A DNA stretch of 64,000 bases. It comes from CBDDEC01 sp965198045. GTDB lineage: Bacteria; Chloroflexota; Dehalococcoidia; UBA2979. The notes under the pieces are model-generated. The model ran no database searches, was not told the origin of the DNA, and saw only the letters and a program-made list of their open reading frames with translations. The stretch covers positions 186,001-250,000 of the forward strand of contig CBDAOL010000012.1 of NCBI GenBank assembly GCA_965198045.1, read 5' to 3'. Below are positions 56,148 through 64,000 of this stretch, one piece after another; positions within the stretch are counted from its first letter, which is position 1; every line of letters begins with the position of its first letter. Both the position numbers and the translations under genes were made by a program.

Positions 56148-57475
56148 GTGAAGAAGTTCGCAGACGTCATCAAGAACACCACGGCACTTCTCTTGTTGGT
56201 CCCCGCCCTAATCATCGCGGTGGCGGGCATCTGGGCCGCCCTTGCGGGGGTGTTGCCGGGGTTGAACGGGGATGGTTCTAGCGATCCGACGCCGACGAGC
56301 ACGGCAGGGGCGACCGCCACGCCGCCGCCGACGCCGACGCCGCCTGCACCTACCAGTCGAGCGCCGACCGTTGGGTCGCTGGACTGCAGTCCTGCCGAGC
56401 CGGAGGTGGGAGAGACCGTCGCTTGTAAAGCGACGATCAAGGGACTCGTGGTGAGTTACGAATGGAGTGCTCCGACCTCGACGATCGGCGTCAAACGCTG
56501 GCCGGAAAACGGCAATGAGATCGCCGATCCAACGGAGCCCGGCGAGGTCGAATTCTCGACCGCGTTCACGAGACTGGGTTACGGCGCGATTGTGATCTTG
56601 AAAGCCTGTGGGGATGAGGATTGCCAGAACAATGCCGGGCTAAATTCGATGACGTTCAACGTCACCGCATCGCCGATCCCGACTTCGGATCTCACGTTCG
56701 CGCTCCAATGCCAGGCAGCTACCCCTGGCTCGGGATCGAGCGAGGACGGCGCACCTCTCGTCGACAATCGCTGTTCCGTCGTCGGGAGTCCGTACTGGGC
56801 CCTGCTGAAAAGCTACACCGACATCCTCGAGGACGAGGTCGGCGTGGAACTGGCGTGTATCGGCGATCCAACCGAACACGAAAAGCTGCTGGGGCAACTC
56901 GAACGCCTGAACCGGATCGACGCCTTCGGGGACCTGTCGCCTGCCCCCGATGATCGACGTCTCAAGGAGAGGCGCCCCCCCGAAACATCCATCCAGGTGA
57001 CATCGTGGTGTTCCCGCAAGCTTCGTGCCCGATTGAAGACTCGCCGCAGCCGGCTGAAGACGATGGGGCAGTGGCGGTGCTCGAGGCCATCGGCCAGCAG
57101 GTGCAGGCCCTTGCAGAGAGTTACACGCCGCTGGGAACGGCTGACCTTCCTGGGCGCATCGCCTTCGCAAAAGTCGCCGAGCTTCTCGATCTCCTGGCCT
57201 CATCGAGGCGGGACGACGCCGCGAGCTCCGTGATGACATTTGGCGGCCAGGCACACCAGCTGGCGGCCTTCGAAGGCAACTACTACCTGCTGCGTCTCGA
57301 CGTATTGCGAGCCGATTCGTACGCGGCGAGCGCGTCCGAGAGTTGCGTTGCGCAGGTCCAGGAGCGCTGGTTCCTGATCGCGGAGATCTCAGCAGACGGG
57401 TCGATCATTCGGGTCGGCGACGCTCGTTCAAGCGCAGTGTCACCGCGCGAGCATGGTTGCCAACCGACCTCGTGA
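56148..57475 (+). CDS. Membrane-anchored secreted hypothetical protein (one frameshift)
   Basis: Starts KKFADVIKNTTALLLLVPAL with one transmembrane helix ending near residue 35, followed by a Thr/Pro linker (PTPTSTAGATATPPPTPTPP). An Ig-like beta domain comes next: GSLDCSPAEPEVGETVACKA with a Cys pair, and YGAIVILKACGDEDCQNNAG. A second helical domain contains VGVELACIGDPTEHEKLLGQ. Near a C7 run (about 56976-56982) the frame slips and continues as DIVVFPQASCPIEDSPQPAE to AQVQERWFLIAEISADGSII. Paired cysteines fit an extracytoplasmic location. No family is recognised. The homopolymer slip suggests a sequencing error. Confidence 0.65.
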
Positions 57476-57726
57476 GTGCCGGGAGTGGACGAAACGCCCG
57501 TCGGCTCACCGCGGCAGAGCGGCGCCCTCGGGCGACGCCCAGCCATGAATGCACTACCCAGTGTGAGGCCAGCGGTGACCGGGAGCGCGGGCCACGTCCA
57601 ATCCTTGTACGTGATCCCGAGGGCGGTTGTCCCGTAGATCATCATGGCGCCGGGGATCGCGACGCCCAGCAGCACCAGCAACGCTGCTACGAGGTGAAGA
57701 CGGTCCCTGAGCGATCGGAGAAGCAC
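57283..57726 (-). CDS. Possible small membrane protein
   Basis: The first 65 residues are convincing: a basic start (LLRSLRDRLHLV), a transmembrane helix (AALLVLLGVAIPGAMMIYGT) and a second hydrophobic segment (WPALPVTAGLTLGSAFMAGR). After that the composition becomes non-coding-like and the frame runs antisense into the neighbouring secreted-protein gene, so the real stop is probably earlier and masked by a frame error near 57530. The function is unknown. Confidence 0.35.
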   Translation of the reverse strand: MLLRSLRDRLHLVAALLVLLGVAIPGAMMIYGTTALGITYKDWTWPALPVTAGLTLGSAFMAGRRPRAPLCRGEPTGVSSTPGTHEVGWQPCSRGDTALERASPTRMIDPSAEISAIRNQRSWTCATQLSDALAAYESARNTSRRSR

Positions 57727-57815
57727 GAGTCAACTCTACTCGACCGACCACGACTTCCCGAAGGCGACGTTCATTCCGAGTTCGTCCCGTGGTGGAGGCA
57801 GCCGAGGACGGCGCG

Positions 57816-57891
57816 TGGTACCCGCGGGAGGATTCGAACCTCCGACCTGGCGATTAGGAGTCGCCTGCTCTGTCCCCTGAGCTACGCGGGT
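57816..57891 (-). tRNA. tRNA-Arg (anticodon CCT)
   Basis: A full cloverleaf can be drawn on the minus strand. The acceptor ACCCGCG/CGCGGGT is followed by discriminator A and an encoded CCA. The D arm is GCTC/GAGC. The anticodon stem GGCGA/TCGCC encloses loop CTCCTAA with anticodon CCT. The T arm is GGAGG-TTCGAAT-CCTCC. It reads AGG codons. No second tRNA is adjacent. Confidence 0.96.
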
Positions 57892-57952
57892 GCGTGGGTG
57901 CCATCGTAGCCGCCGAGGGCGGAGGAGCGTCGGGCGTGGCAGGCGTAGAAGT

Positions 57953-57988
57953 GAGGCCTGGCGACGAGGGCAGTCGCCGCCAGGCCTC
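57953..57988 (-). terminator. Long GC-rich hairpin
   Basis: GAGGCCTGGCGAC (57953-57965) pairs with GTCGCCGCCAGGCCTC (57973-57988) with a small bulge, loop GAGGGCA. It lies between the tRNA and the small secreted ORF, downstream of that ORF on the minus strand. It could terminate it and insulate the tRNA. The T-run is weak. Confidence 0.45.
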
Positions 57989-58078
57989 GGTACACCGATC
58001 CCAGGAGGGTCGCTGGATCCTCAGCTGGCGGTAATCGGGATCCGGTGTTGAACGGAGTGTTCCGTCTCAGCTAACGGG

Positions 58079-58219
58079 CTACATGCCCCAGATGACTTCG
58101 GCCGACGCGGTCACCGGGCTAGCGGCGATTGCGACGATGGCGACCAATAGGGTGGCGGTGATCCTGGCGATGAGGCGGATGGGCAGTCCTGTCCCGTCGG
58201 GGACCCCAGTCGGGGCCAC
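58079..58219 (-). CDS. Possible 46-aa secreted or membrane peptide
   Basis: The GTG-initiated frame gives a basic stretch (PIRLIARI), then a hydrophobic core TATLLVAIVAIAASPVTASA resembling a signal peptide with an Ala-x-Ala cleavage site, and only EVIWGM after it. It may be a tiny membrane peptide or the start of a truncated secreted protein. A strong hairpin follows its end. Too short for homology judgement. Confidence 0.3.
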   Translation of the reverse strand: MAPTGVPDGTGLPIRLIARITATLLVAIVAIAASPVTASAEVIWGM

Positions 58220-58382
58220 GCGTTATGACGAGGCAAAGCTAGGTTTGCCCCTCTCACCAACCTCTTGCGAGCTTGTGATGGACGACACATGAACTTGTAA
58301 GGAAGGGGACAGTTCAGGCGGTTCTATCAGTCGAGAGCGACAGGAAAGCTAGAACAGGATCGTACGAGATCGAATCGGCGAG
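58220..58382. other. Intergenic gap before the regulator stop
   Basis: About 160 bp with the dispersed GACGACAC/GGAAGGGG sequence typical of untranslated DNA. It lies between the stop of the large minus-strand regulator (58383) and the small peptide start, so it should contain that peptide's promoter. No clear elements are seen. Confidence 0.4.
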
Positions 58383-61300
58383 CTAGTTGACAGATTCGGT
58401 CCCAGCGGAGATGACCTCGCGGTAGGCCGCCCGTAGCAGCTTCCCCGGCTCTGTGCCCAGCTCGTCTTCGAGCCGCCGTTCGAGGCGCCGGTAGGCCCTG
58501 GTCGCGAGGTCGAGGTGGCCGCCGAGCGCGTGGGCGCGGACGAGGTAGGTCGCCGCTTCCTCGTTCGTGGCGTCCATCTCAAGCACGCTCTCGGCCAGCC
58601 GGATGGCCTCGGCGGTGTCCTCGCGGCGCAGCGCCGCGGATGCGAGGGCCAGCATCGACACGAGGTAGGTGTCCTCGTAACGGCGGCGCGTCTGTTCGGC
58701 CCAGTCGGACTCGAAGCCCGCGCCGAACGGCCCCTGGTAGAGACCGAGCGCCCGGGCGAGCGCCTCGCGCCACTCCTCGCTGCCCTCGCCAGCTTCGGCG
58801 GCGTCGCGGGCGAGGTGTTCGAACTCGCTCGCGTCGTACTCGATGTCGAACTCGGGGTTGACCTGGTAGACACCGTCCTCCTGAAGGACCACCTGCCGGT
58901 GGATGGCCCGCCGGAGCCGGTGCAGGGTGGAGTGGAACACACTGTTCACCTGCTGCGGTTCGGCGTCAGGCCAGAGGGCGAGCGCAATGTCCGCTTTGCG
59001 CAGCCGCTCGTCGCGGTGCACGAGGAAGAAGAACATCTCCTTCGACCGCTCGCTGCCCCATGCGCCATCATCGACGACGCGGCCATCGAGCAGCACTCGT
59101 GGCAGCCCGAACGCCTCCGCGCGAATGGCCGGGGCGGCGCCTCGGGCCGGGGCCGGCTCCTCGCCGGCACCACGCGGCTCAAGCCGCGCGAGTAGCGTGT
59201 CGAAGTAGTCGCCACCCGCGCGGCGCTGGATGCCGTACTCGATGACCTCGGTATTCTGGCGAGCCTCGGCGACCAGGAACTGGTCATACCCGAGCGCGCC
59301 CACGATCTCCGCCACCCGCGCGAGCTGTTCGAGGGCCACGCGACGGCTGCGGGCGTGGTAGCACGCGATCGCGAGGCGCAGCCGCGCCAGCGCCTCTTCG
59401 CGCTGCGCTCCCGTGGCCACCGACTCATCGGCCGCGATCTCGAGGATCGGGATCGCCTCGCGATGGCGGCGCTCGCCGATCAGCGTTGCGCCGAGGCCGG
59501 AGCGGAAGCGCGCGCGCTGGAGCTCAGCGCCGCCCTGCTCGGCCAGACGCAGCCCGTGCTCCAGGAGCGAGCGCGCCTGAGGGTAGTCGCCCCGCTCGCG
59601 GTAGCACATGGCGAGGCCGTAGGTGGCGCTCATGATCAACACCGGGTCGTCGAGGTCCTGGGCCTCCTGGATCGCTACGTTGAACAACCCGACCGAGCGG
59701 TCGATGCGTCCAAGGTCGCGTTCGACCGCGGCGAGGCTCTCCCGCCCGTAAGCACCCGTGCGGCGCTGCTGGATGCGCTCGGCCTGGTCGATCACGGTGT
59801 CGAACATGTCCCGCGCCAGGTCCAGTTCGCCAAGCATGTGCTGGACGTTGCCCATGTTGTTCATCGTGCTCACCCGCGCGCCGGGCTCGGCCAGACTACG
59901 CCAGCGGCGCTGGGCGGCCGCGAACTCAGCCGTGGCCTCGGTCGGTGCTGGTCACCGGACCGATCGAAGGGCCCCCGCGGCCTGCTCGAGACGCACCCGC
60001 GCTTCCTCGAAATGCCCGCTCTGCCCGAGGGCGATGCCCTCCTCGAGGTCGATCTCGGCGAAGAGCGGGTCGCCATCATCGAGGCTTTCGAGGGCGATCG
60101 AACGGGCGCGCCGGGAAGCCGCGACGGCGTCGTCGAGGCGGCTCACCTGGCGCATGGCGACGGCACGATAGAGCTCCTGGCGCACGCGTTGCGACTCGGT
60201 CAGCGGCCGGTCGTCGAGACGCTTGAGGCGTTCGAGGCCTTCCTGGCCGTTGGCGAACTTGATGGCGAGGCGCGCTCGCGTCTGCGCCAGGTCGGGTTCG
60301 CTCTCCAAGACGCTCTCGGGCAGGCGGTCGAGCCAGCCGGCGAGCCGTGACCACTCGCCCCGCTGGTAGAGCTGATCGCTCGACTCGTGGACCTCCCGCA
60401 CCACCTCGTTCCAGTCGCTGGCCTCGAGCGAGAGTTCGACAGCGAGCGCCCGATCGCCCCGACCGGCGAAGAGGGCAGCGGCCCGCCGGCGCAGCTGCAA
60501 CAGACGGTCGGGGTCCTCGACTTCCAGCTTCGCCAACAGGTGTTCTCGCAACAGCGCGTGCATGCGGTACCACTCGCCGTCGTCTTCGCCGAGTCGGGCG
60601 AGGAAGTGGGTCGACTGCTCGAGGTCACGCAGCACGCCTGCCGCCTGTTCGTCCGCGGATAGCTGGCGCGCGATCTCAAAGTCGAAGCTGTCGACCACGG
60701 CGCAGGCGGTGAGCAGGTTCGCCGAGCTCTCTTCGAGGCGATCGATCACCTCGCGCTGAATGAACTGCGAGAGCAGGAACTGCGCCTCTGCGTCCCCGCG
60801 CTGCGGGACGAAGCCCAGACGCTGGTACTGGTCCCCGAGGATCGCCAGGGCGGCGGCCCAGCCGTCGGAGCGCTCGATCAGCTGTTTGCGCGCCGCCTCA
60901 TCGGTCACGCCCTGGCGCGTCAGGAACTCCTCGGCCTCCTCGTTCGTGAAGATGAGGTCGCGCGTGCCGATCGTCAGGGCCCGCCGTTGCGCCGTCATGC
61001 GGCCCAGCGAGCCGAGCGGTGGCATTGTCCGCGAGAGGACGTAGAGCCGCATCGACAGCGGAACCGCCGTCGTGAGTGTGTCGATAACCTCCAGGGATTC
61101 GGCTGCGCCATCGATCGAGTGCAGGTCGTCGATCACCATCGCGAAGAGCTCGTCGATCTCGAGGTGCACCGCCGCCGAGAGTTCGTTGACCAGCGCCGGC
61201 GCCGCGTCCGGCCTCGCGCCGGCGTCGATGCGCTGCTCGAATTCGACGAGGGTGTCAGGGAAGCGGAAGCGGATGGCCGTGACCATGTCGCTGACCAGCG

Positions 61301-61535
61301 CGAGCGGGTCTCGGTCCTGGCGGTCGAGCGAGAGCCAGACGAGAGGTAAGTCGGCGGCATCGAGCCAATCGACGGCGAGCGTCGATTGGCCGTAACCGGC
61401 CGGTGCCGTCAGAACGACGAGATCATGATCGAGGGCGTCTCCCAGCAGCGTGTGCAGCCGTTGACGGCGCACGATATCGCCTCGGCGGCGAGGCGAGACG
61501 ACCTTTGGGTGGAATGGGCGTTGCGGGATGTCCAT
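58383..61535 (-). pseudogene. MalT-like ATPase regulator with C-terminal BTAD-type domain, interrupted by in-frame TGA
   Basis: A single frame of 1,051 codons except for TGA at 59952-59954. The N-terminal STAND-type NTPase opens LHTLLGDALDHDLVVLTAPA with the P-loop GYGQSTLAVDWL (unusual GxGQST for GxGKST). LFAMVIDDLHSIDGAAESLE is the Walker B. A TPR array fills the middle (YRERGDYPQARSLLEHGLRL). The C-terminus is an OmpR-like winged helix (MFFFLVHRDERLRKADIALA) plus BTAD (LALGLYQGPFGAGFESDWAE). The TGA falls in a TPR linker, after ALRSVR, most simply CGA to TGA. The Lys-to-Gln change in the P-loop is a second anomaly. Either a sequencing error, a pseudogene or a split regulator. Confidence 0.75.
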
Positions 61536-61568
61536 GGGGCGGTTCCATGGTGCACCGCGCGGATGACC

Positions 61569-61892
61569 TCAGTCGCCCGCGGCGGCCACCGCCCCCTCTT
61601 CGACGATCACGCTTTCCCAGAGCTTGACCTCCGGGTGGCCAGCGAGGATGTCGGCCATCGACCCCCCGCCACGGTGGCCCTGCGTGAACGCATCGCTGTT
61701 CGCCCATGCCTCGAAGGCATCGCGCGAGTCCCAGACGGAGTGGCTGACGTAGGCGTCGTCATCGCCGCGCAGCAGGGCGAACTGGACGAAGCCGGGGACA
61801 TCCTGCAGGAAGCTCTCGCGCTCTCGCCAGACCTGCTCGAAGGCGTCTCCCCGGCCGGGCTGCACGCGGAAGTGGTTCATCGCAACGAACAT
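61569..61892 (-). CDS. Heme-degrading-type monooxygenase (IsdG/HmoB-like ABM domain)
   Basis: 107-residue dimeric ferredoxin-like protein. MFVAMNHFRVQPGRGDAFEQ has the Asn of the IsdG active site. FVQFALLRGDDDAYVSHSVW contains the conserved Trp, and DSRDAFEAWANSDAFTQGHR the helix with the proximal heme His. HPEVKLWESVIVEEG ends the fold. IsdG-type enzymes open heme to release iron. The Asn/Trp/His triad is complete, which supports heme degradation over other ABM functions. It lies 34 bp upstream of, and co-directional with, the MalT/BTAD gene. Confidence 0.83.
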   Translation of the reverse strand: MFVAMNHFRVQPGRGDAFEQVWRERESFLQDVPGFVQFALLRGDDDAYVSHSVWDSRDAFEAWANSDAFTQGHRGGGSMADILAGHPEVKLWESVIVEEGAVAAAGD

Positions 61893-61997
61893 CGGCGTCT
61901 CCTCGGCTCGCTATGACTGTAGCCGGTTCGCACGGGTCATTGCCGCGTCAGGCGACTAGAATCCCCACGCATAGATCCAAGATCGGCGACGGAAACG

Positions 61998-62819
61998 GTG
62001 GCATCAATGCCATGGCTCGAGGTACACGGCAACGACCTCTACCACGTCGAGGATGGCGACCCCTCTGCGCCTCCCCTCGTGTTCCTGCATGGCAACTCCA
62101 GTTGTGGTGAAGCCTGGTGGCAGCAGTTCGACGCGTTCCGCGACCGCTTCCATGTCTTCGCCTACGACAGCGTCAACCACGGGCACTCGTCGAACTCACC
62201 GCGTGACGCGGAGGAGACCGACCGCGCCGACGAGCTCGAAGGCTTCCTCGGGGCGCTGCGTATCGAGCGACCGGTCCTGGCCGGCAACTCGATGGGTGGC
62301 AACACGCTGATCCGCTGGGCGACGCGGCATCCGGCCGAGGCGCGCGGCCTGATGCCCTCGGGCAGCGGCGTCCGACCGGCGGGGCAAGGGATGCCGGCGT
62401 CGCGCGAGCCGCTCGACCCCGACACGCTGTTCCTGCCGATCGGCGACGCGCTGACCGACGGCTTCAAGCAGGCGCATCCCCGCATGCACGAGCGCTACCT
62501 GCGCATCCGCTCGACCGCGACCCGCCTCGAGGCGCTCCGGCACCCGCGGCAGCCCGCCGCGCGCACCGTCGCGGAACGCGAGACGTTGGCCGACCGCGTG
62601 GGCGCGATCGAGTCGCCGATGCATGTCGTCGTCGGGTCGCTCGACGGCGCCGAGCCAGCGGCGCGGCGGTTGCACGAGTTGGTGCCGCACTCTTCGCTCG
62701 AAGTGATCGAGGGCGCGCCGCACAACGTCTACTACGAAGCGGCCGAGCCCTATAACGCGACCGTCGGGACTTTTCTGGAACAGCTTGTAGCGGTTGCGAC
62801 GGGTGCGGCGGGCGACTAG
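61998..62819 (+). CDS. Alpha/beta-fold hydrolase
   Basis: 273-residue alpha/beta hydrolase. The oxyanion-hole motif is PPLVFLHGNSSCGEAWWQQF, and the nucleophile elbow is VLAGNSMGGNTLIRWATRHP (G-N-S-M-G). The acid is probably the Asp of HVVVGSLDGAEPAAR, and the catalytic His that of VIEGAPHNVYYEAAEPYN. An internal ATG (MPWLEVHGND) four residues on could be the start. The 3' end overlaps the convergent GNAT gene by 4 bp. The substrate is not predictable, with esterase, epoxide hydrolase-like or dehalogenase-like all possible. Confidence 0.87.
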   Translation: MASMPWLEVHGNDLYHVEDGDPSAPPLVFLHGNSSCGEAWWQQFDAFRDRFHVFAYDSVNHGHSSNSPRDAEETDRADELEGFLGALRIERPVLAGNSMGGNTLIRWATRHPAEARGLMPSGSGVRPAGQGMPASREPLDPDTLFLPIGDALTDGFKQAHPRMHERYLRIRSTATRLEALRHPRQPAARTVAERETLADRVGAIESPMHVVVGSLDGAEPAARRLHELVPHSSLEVIEGAPHNVYYEAAEPYNATVGTFLEQLVAVATGAAGD

Positions 62820-63457
62820 CTCAGCGGCTTCACCATCAGGTAGTTACCGGGGCATCCGGTGTAGCGCTCGAACACCTCGTTCGTCGCTTCCCCGGCGATC
62901 GCGAAGCCGTCGCGTTCGTAGAGGGCGCGCGCCGGGTTCGTCATCAACACCTGCAGCGACATCTGCGTCGCGCCGCGCTCACGCGCCTCAGACTCCGCGA
63001 TCGCGAGCAGCGCTGCGCCGACGCCTCGGCCACGTTCGCTCACAGCGACGTGGATCTCGTCGATGTGGTAGCTGCCCTCGGGGCGCTGGGTCCCGGCGCG
63101 CTCGAACAGCGGCGCGCGTGACAGCAGTCTCGGGACGATCCACGGTCCGAGGATCCAGGCGGCCCGCAGGATGAGGCCCAGGCCGAGCTCCGCTCCGCCG
63201 CCCTCGTCGGACCGGATCTGGAGCAGGCCGACGGCGCGGCCGTCTTCCTCGACGAGCCGCGTCCGCCGCCAGTGGCCGAGCGCGCGCCAGAGCGAGCGGT
63301 AGAAACGCCGCGTCCGAGGACTGTCGCTCAAGCCCAGCAACGCGAGCCCGACGCTGGTCGTCACCTGCTGTGGGTCGCCGTAGACGATGTCGGCGACGAG
63401 GTCAGCCTCCGCCTCGGCGGCGGGTCGCAGCGTCAGGCGGGGTGTATCGGCGCTCAC
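62816..63457 (-). CDS. GNAT-family N-acetyltransferase
   Basis: 213-residue acetyltransferase. The N-terminal half (RLTLRPAAEAEADLVADIVY to GLILRAAWILGPWIVPRLLS) is unusually long and hydrophobic. The acetyl-CoA motif is IHVAVSERGRGVGAALLAIA (R-G-x-G-V/A), followed by EARERGATQMSLQVLMTNPA and ALYERDGFAIAGEATNEVFE, the canonical strand-helix end. It starts 52 bp after the Sec-methyltransferase stop on the same strand and may be transcribed with it. The acceptor substrate is unknown. Confidence 0.85.
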   Translation of the reverse strand: MSADTPRLTLRPAAEAEADLVADIVYGDPQQVTTSVGLALLGLSDSPRTRRFYRSLWRALGHWRRTRLVEEDGRAVGLLQIRSDEGGGAELGLGLILRAAWILGPWIVPRLLSRAPLFERAGTQRPEGSYHIDEIHVAVSERGRGVGAALLAIAESEARERGATQMSLQVLMTNPARALYERDGFAIAGEATNEVFERYTGCPGNYLMVKPLS

Positions 63458-63508
63458 GGCTGCAGCTCCCCGGCTCGGTGGTTCGCAAGCCGGAGGTGAC
63501 CGTACTCG

Positions 63509-64000
63509 CTACAAGCGCCGGGCAGCGAACGTGATGCCCCGGGTGTCGAACTCGGCCGCGTCGGACTCGTGCCTCGAGCCGGAGAACACGTCGACCTCGA
63601 CGCCCCACTCGATGTCGACGAATCCGGTAGACGCGAGCACCTCGCGCCACTCTGCTTCAAGCAGAGCGCCGGCGATTCACCCGGACCAGAGGTCGATGTC
63701 GTCCTTCGCGTCCTGGGGAACCTCGCGATGCACCAAGATGTCGGCGATCTGGGCGCGACCACCCGGTTGCAGCGCCCGCCGGATCTCCCGCATCGTCGCG
63801 ACCTTGTCGGGGGTGAGGTTGACGACGCCGTTGCTGATCACGACGTCGACTTCGCCGTCCTCGACGGGCAGTTCTTCGGCGTAGCCGAGGCGGGTTTCCA
63901 CTTTCTCGAGGCCCGCCGCCACAGCGCCGATGCGCGTCTTGTTCAGCATCGCCTCGGTCATGTCGACTGCGATCACCCGGCCCGAGGGGCCGACCTGGCG
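63509..64000 (-). CDS. ArsM-like SAM methyltransferase, probable selenoprotein (partial, runs off the edge)
   Basis: The frame enters at the right edge with RQVGPSGRVIAVDMTEAMLN, then VDVVISNGVVNLTPDKVATM and REIRRALQPGGRAQIADILV, the ArsM/UbiE-type fold. It continues DDIDLWSG-[TGA]-IAGALLEAEWREVLASTGF. The aligned position in the arsM at 23 kb is WAGCVAGAL, where Cys is one of the two As(III)-binding residues, so Sec replaces it. The second As ligand (SNC) is Gly here (SNG). The TGA is at 63677-63679 (minus) and a perfect hairpin follows. The C-terminus runs to ITFAARRL (stop at 63509). Likely a selenium-using methyltransferase of altered substrate. The N-terminus is outside the window. Confidence 0.85.
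63650..63666 (-). promoter_or_regulatory. SECIS-like hairpin of the ArsM-like gene
   Basis: In the mRNA CTCTGC and GCAGAG form a perfect 6-bp stem around TTGAA (the whole 17-mer is a near-perfect palindrome centred on G). The loop starts 17 nt after the TGA at 63677-63679. G-T and C-G pairs with a bulge can extend the lower stem. It has the strongest symmetry of the four SECIS-like hairpins in the window. Confidence 0.75.

Overview
This is a 64 kb, high-GC, gene-dense bacterial window made mostly of short operons on both strands. The gene set suggests a free-living, aerobic heterotroph of the Chloroflexota (Dehalococcoidia/Thermomicrobia-like). It includes two LLM-class F420-type oxidoreductases, a Ddn-type F420 enzyme, paired CaiB/BaiF CoA-transferases, a B12-dependent class II ribonucleotide reductase, a DUF2298 'YYY' membrane protein and a MalT-like ATPase fused to a BTAD-type domain. 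No 16S rRNA or other decisive marker is present, so this placement is inference.

The most interesting content is a set of four probable selenoproteins. Each has one in-frame TGA where its family carries a redox or metal-binding cysteine, and each TGA is followed by a compact perfect or near-perfect hairpin whose loop starts 17-27 nt downstream, as expected for a bacterial SECIS. They are a thioredoxin-fold lipoprotein with a Sec-x-x-Cys motif (9603-10178), a HesB/IscA-like protein (29375-29680), a SelL-related peroxiredoxin-like protein (52534-53112) and an ArsM-like methyltransferase at the right edge (63509 to beyond 64000). Conventional gene calling would truncate or miss all four. No selA, selB, selC or selD gene is visible here, so that machinery must lie elsewhere.

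Layout. 1-10.2 kb: damaged nitroreductase, metallo-beta-lactamase-fold hydrolase, F420 enzyme, GNAT, ABM monooxygenase, a divergent amidase/gamma-glutamyltransferase pair, dehydrogenase, PNPOx-like protein, then a redox group (glutaredoxin-like protein, Crp/Fnr regulator, Sec-thioredoxin). 10.2-19 kb: hydroxyacyl-CoA dehydrogenase, M20 peptidase, LLM oxidoreductase, EamA exporter, and a large glutamate synthase gene without an adjacent gltD. 19-25 kb: an ABC permease missing its 5' part, abutting a PadR-arsM arsenic cassette with a 9-bp inverted-repeat operator, then maf and rlmD. 25-33 kb: M42 peptidase, SRPBCC, LLM oxidoreductase, DtxR-like regulator, Sec-HesB, metE, a small EF-Tu-domain-2-like protein. 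33-43 kb: TetR, LamG protein, a SnoaL/TSP3-repeat fusion, decayed DJ-1 and kinase genes, DUF2298 protein, a (Pro-Thr)n lipoprotein, integrase remnant. 43-54 kb: nrdJ preceded by tandem NrdR boxes, then a minus-strand series CaiB-CaiB-TauE-PepP, followed by Sec-SelL-like protein and an SDR. 54-64 kb: broken amidohydrolase, secreted hypothetical protein, tRNA-Arg(CCT), MalT/BTAD regulator with an in-frame TGA, heme-degrading-type monooxygenase, alpha/beta hydrolase, GNAT, Sec-ArsM-like protein.

The window contains about a dozen single-base frameshifts inside otherwise well-conserved genes, several at homopolymers. The assembly is therefore probably error-prone, and isolated stop codons in the amidohydrolase and the MalT/BTAD gene should not be read as selenocysteine without more evidence.
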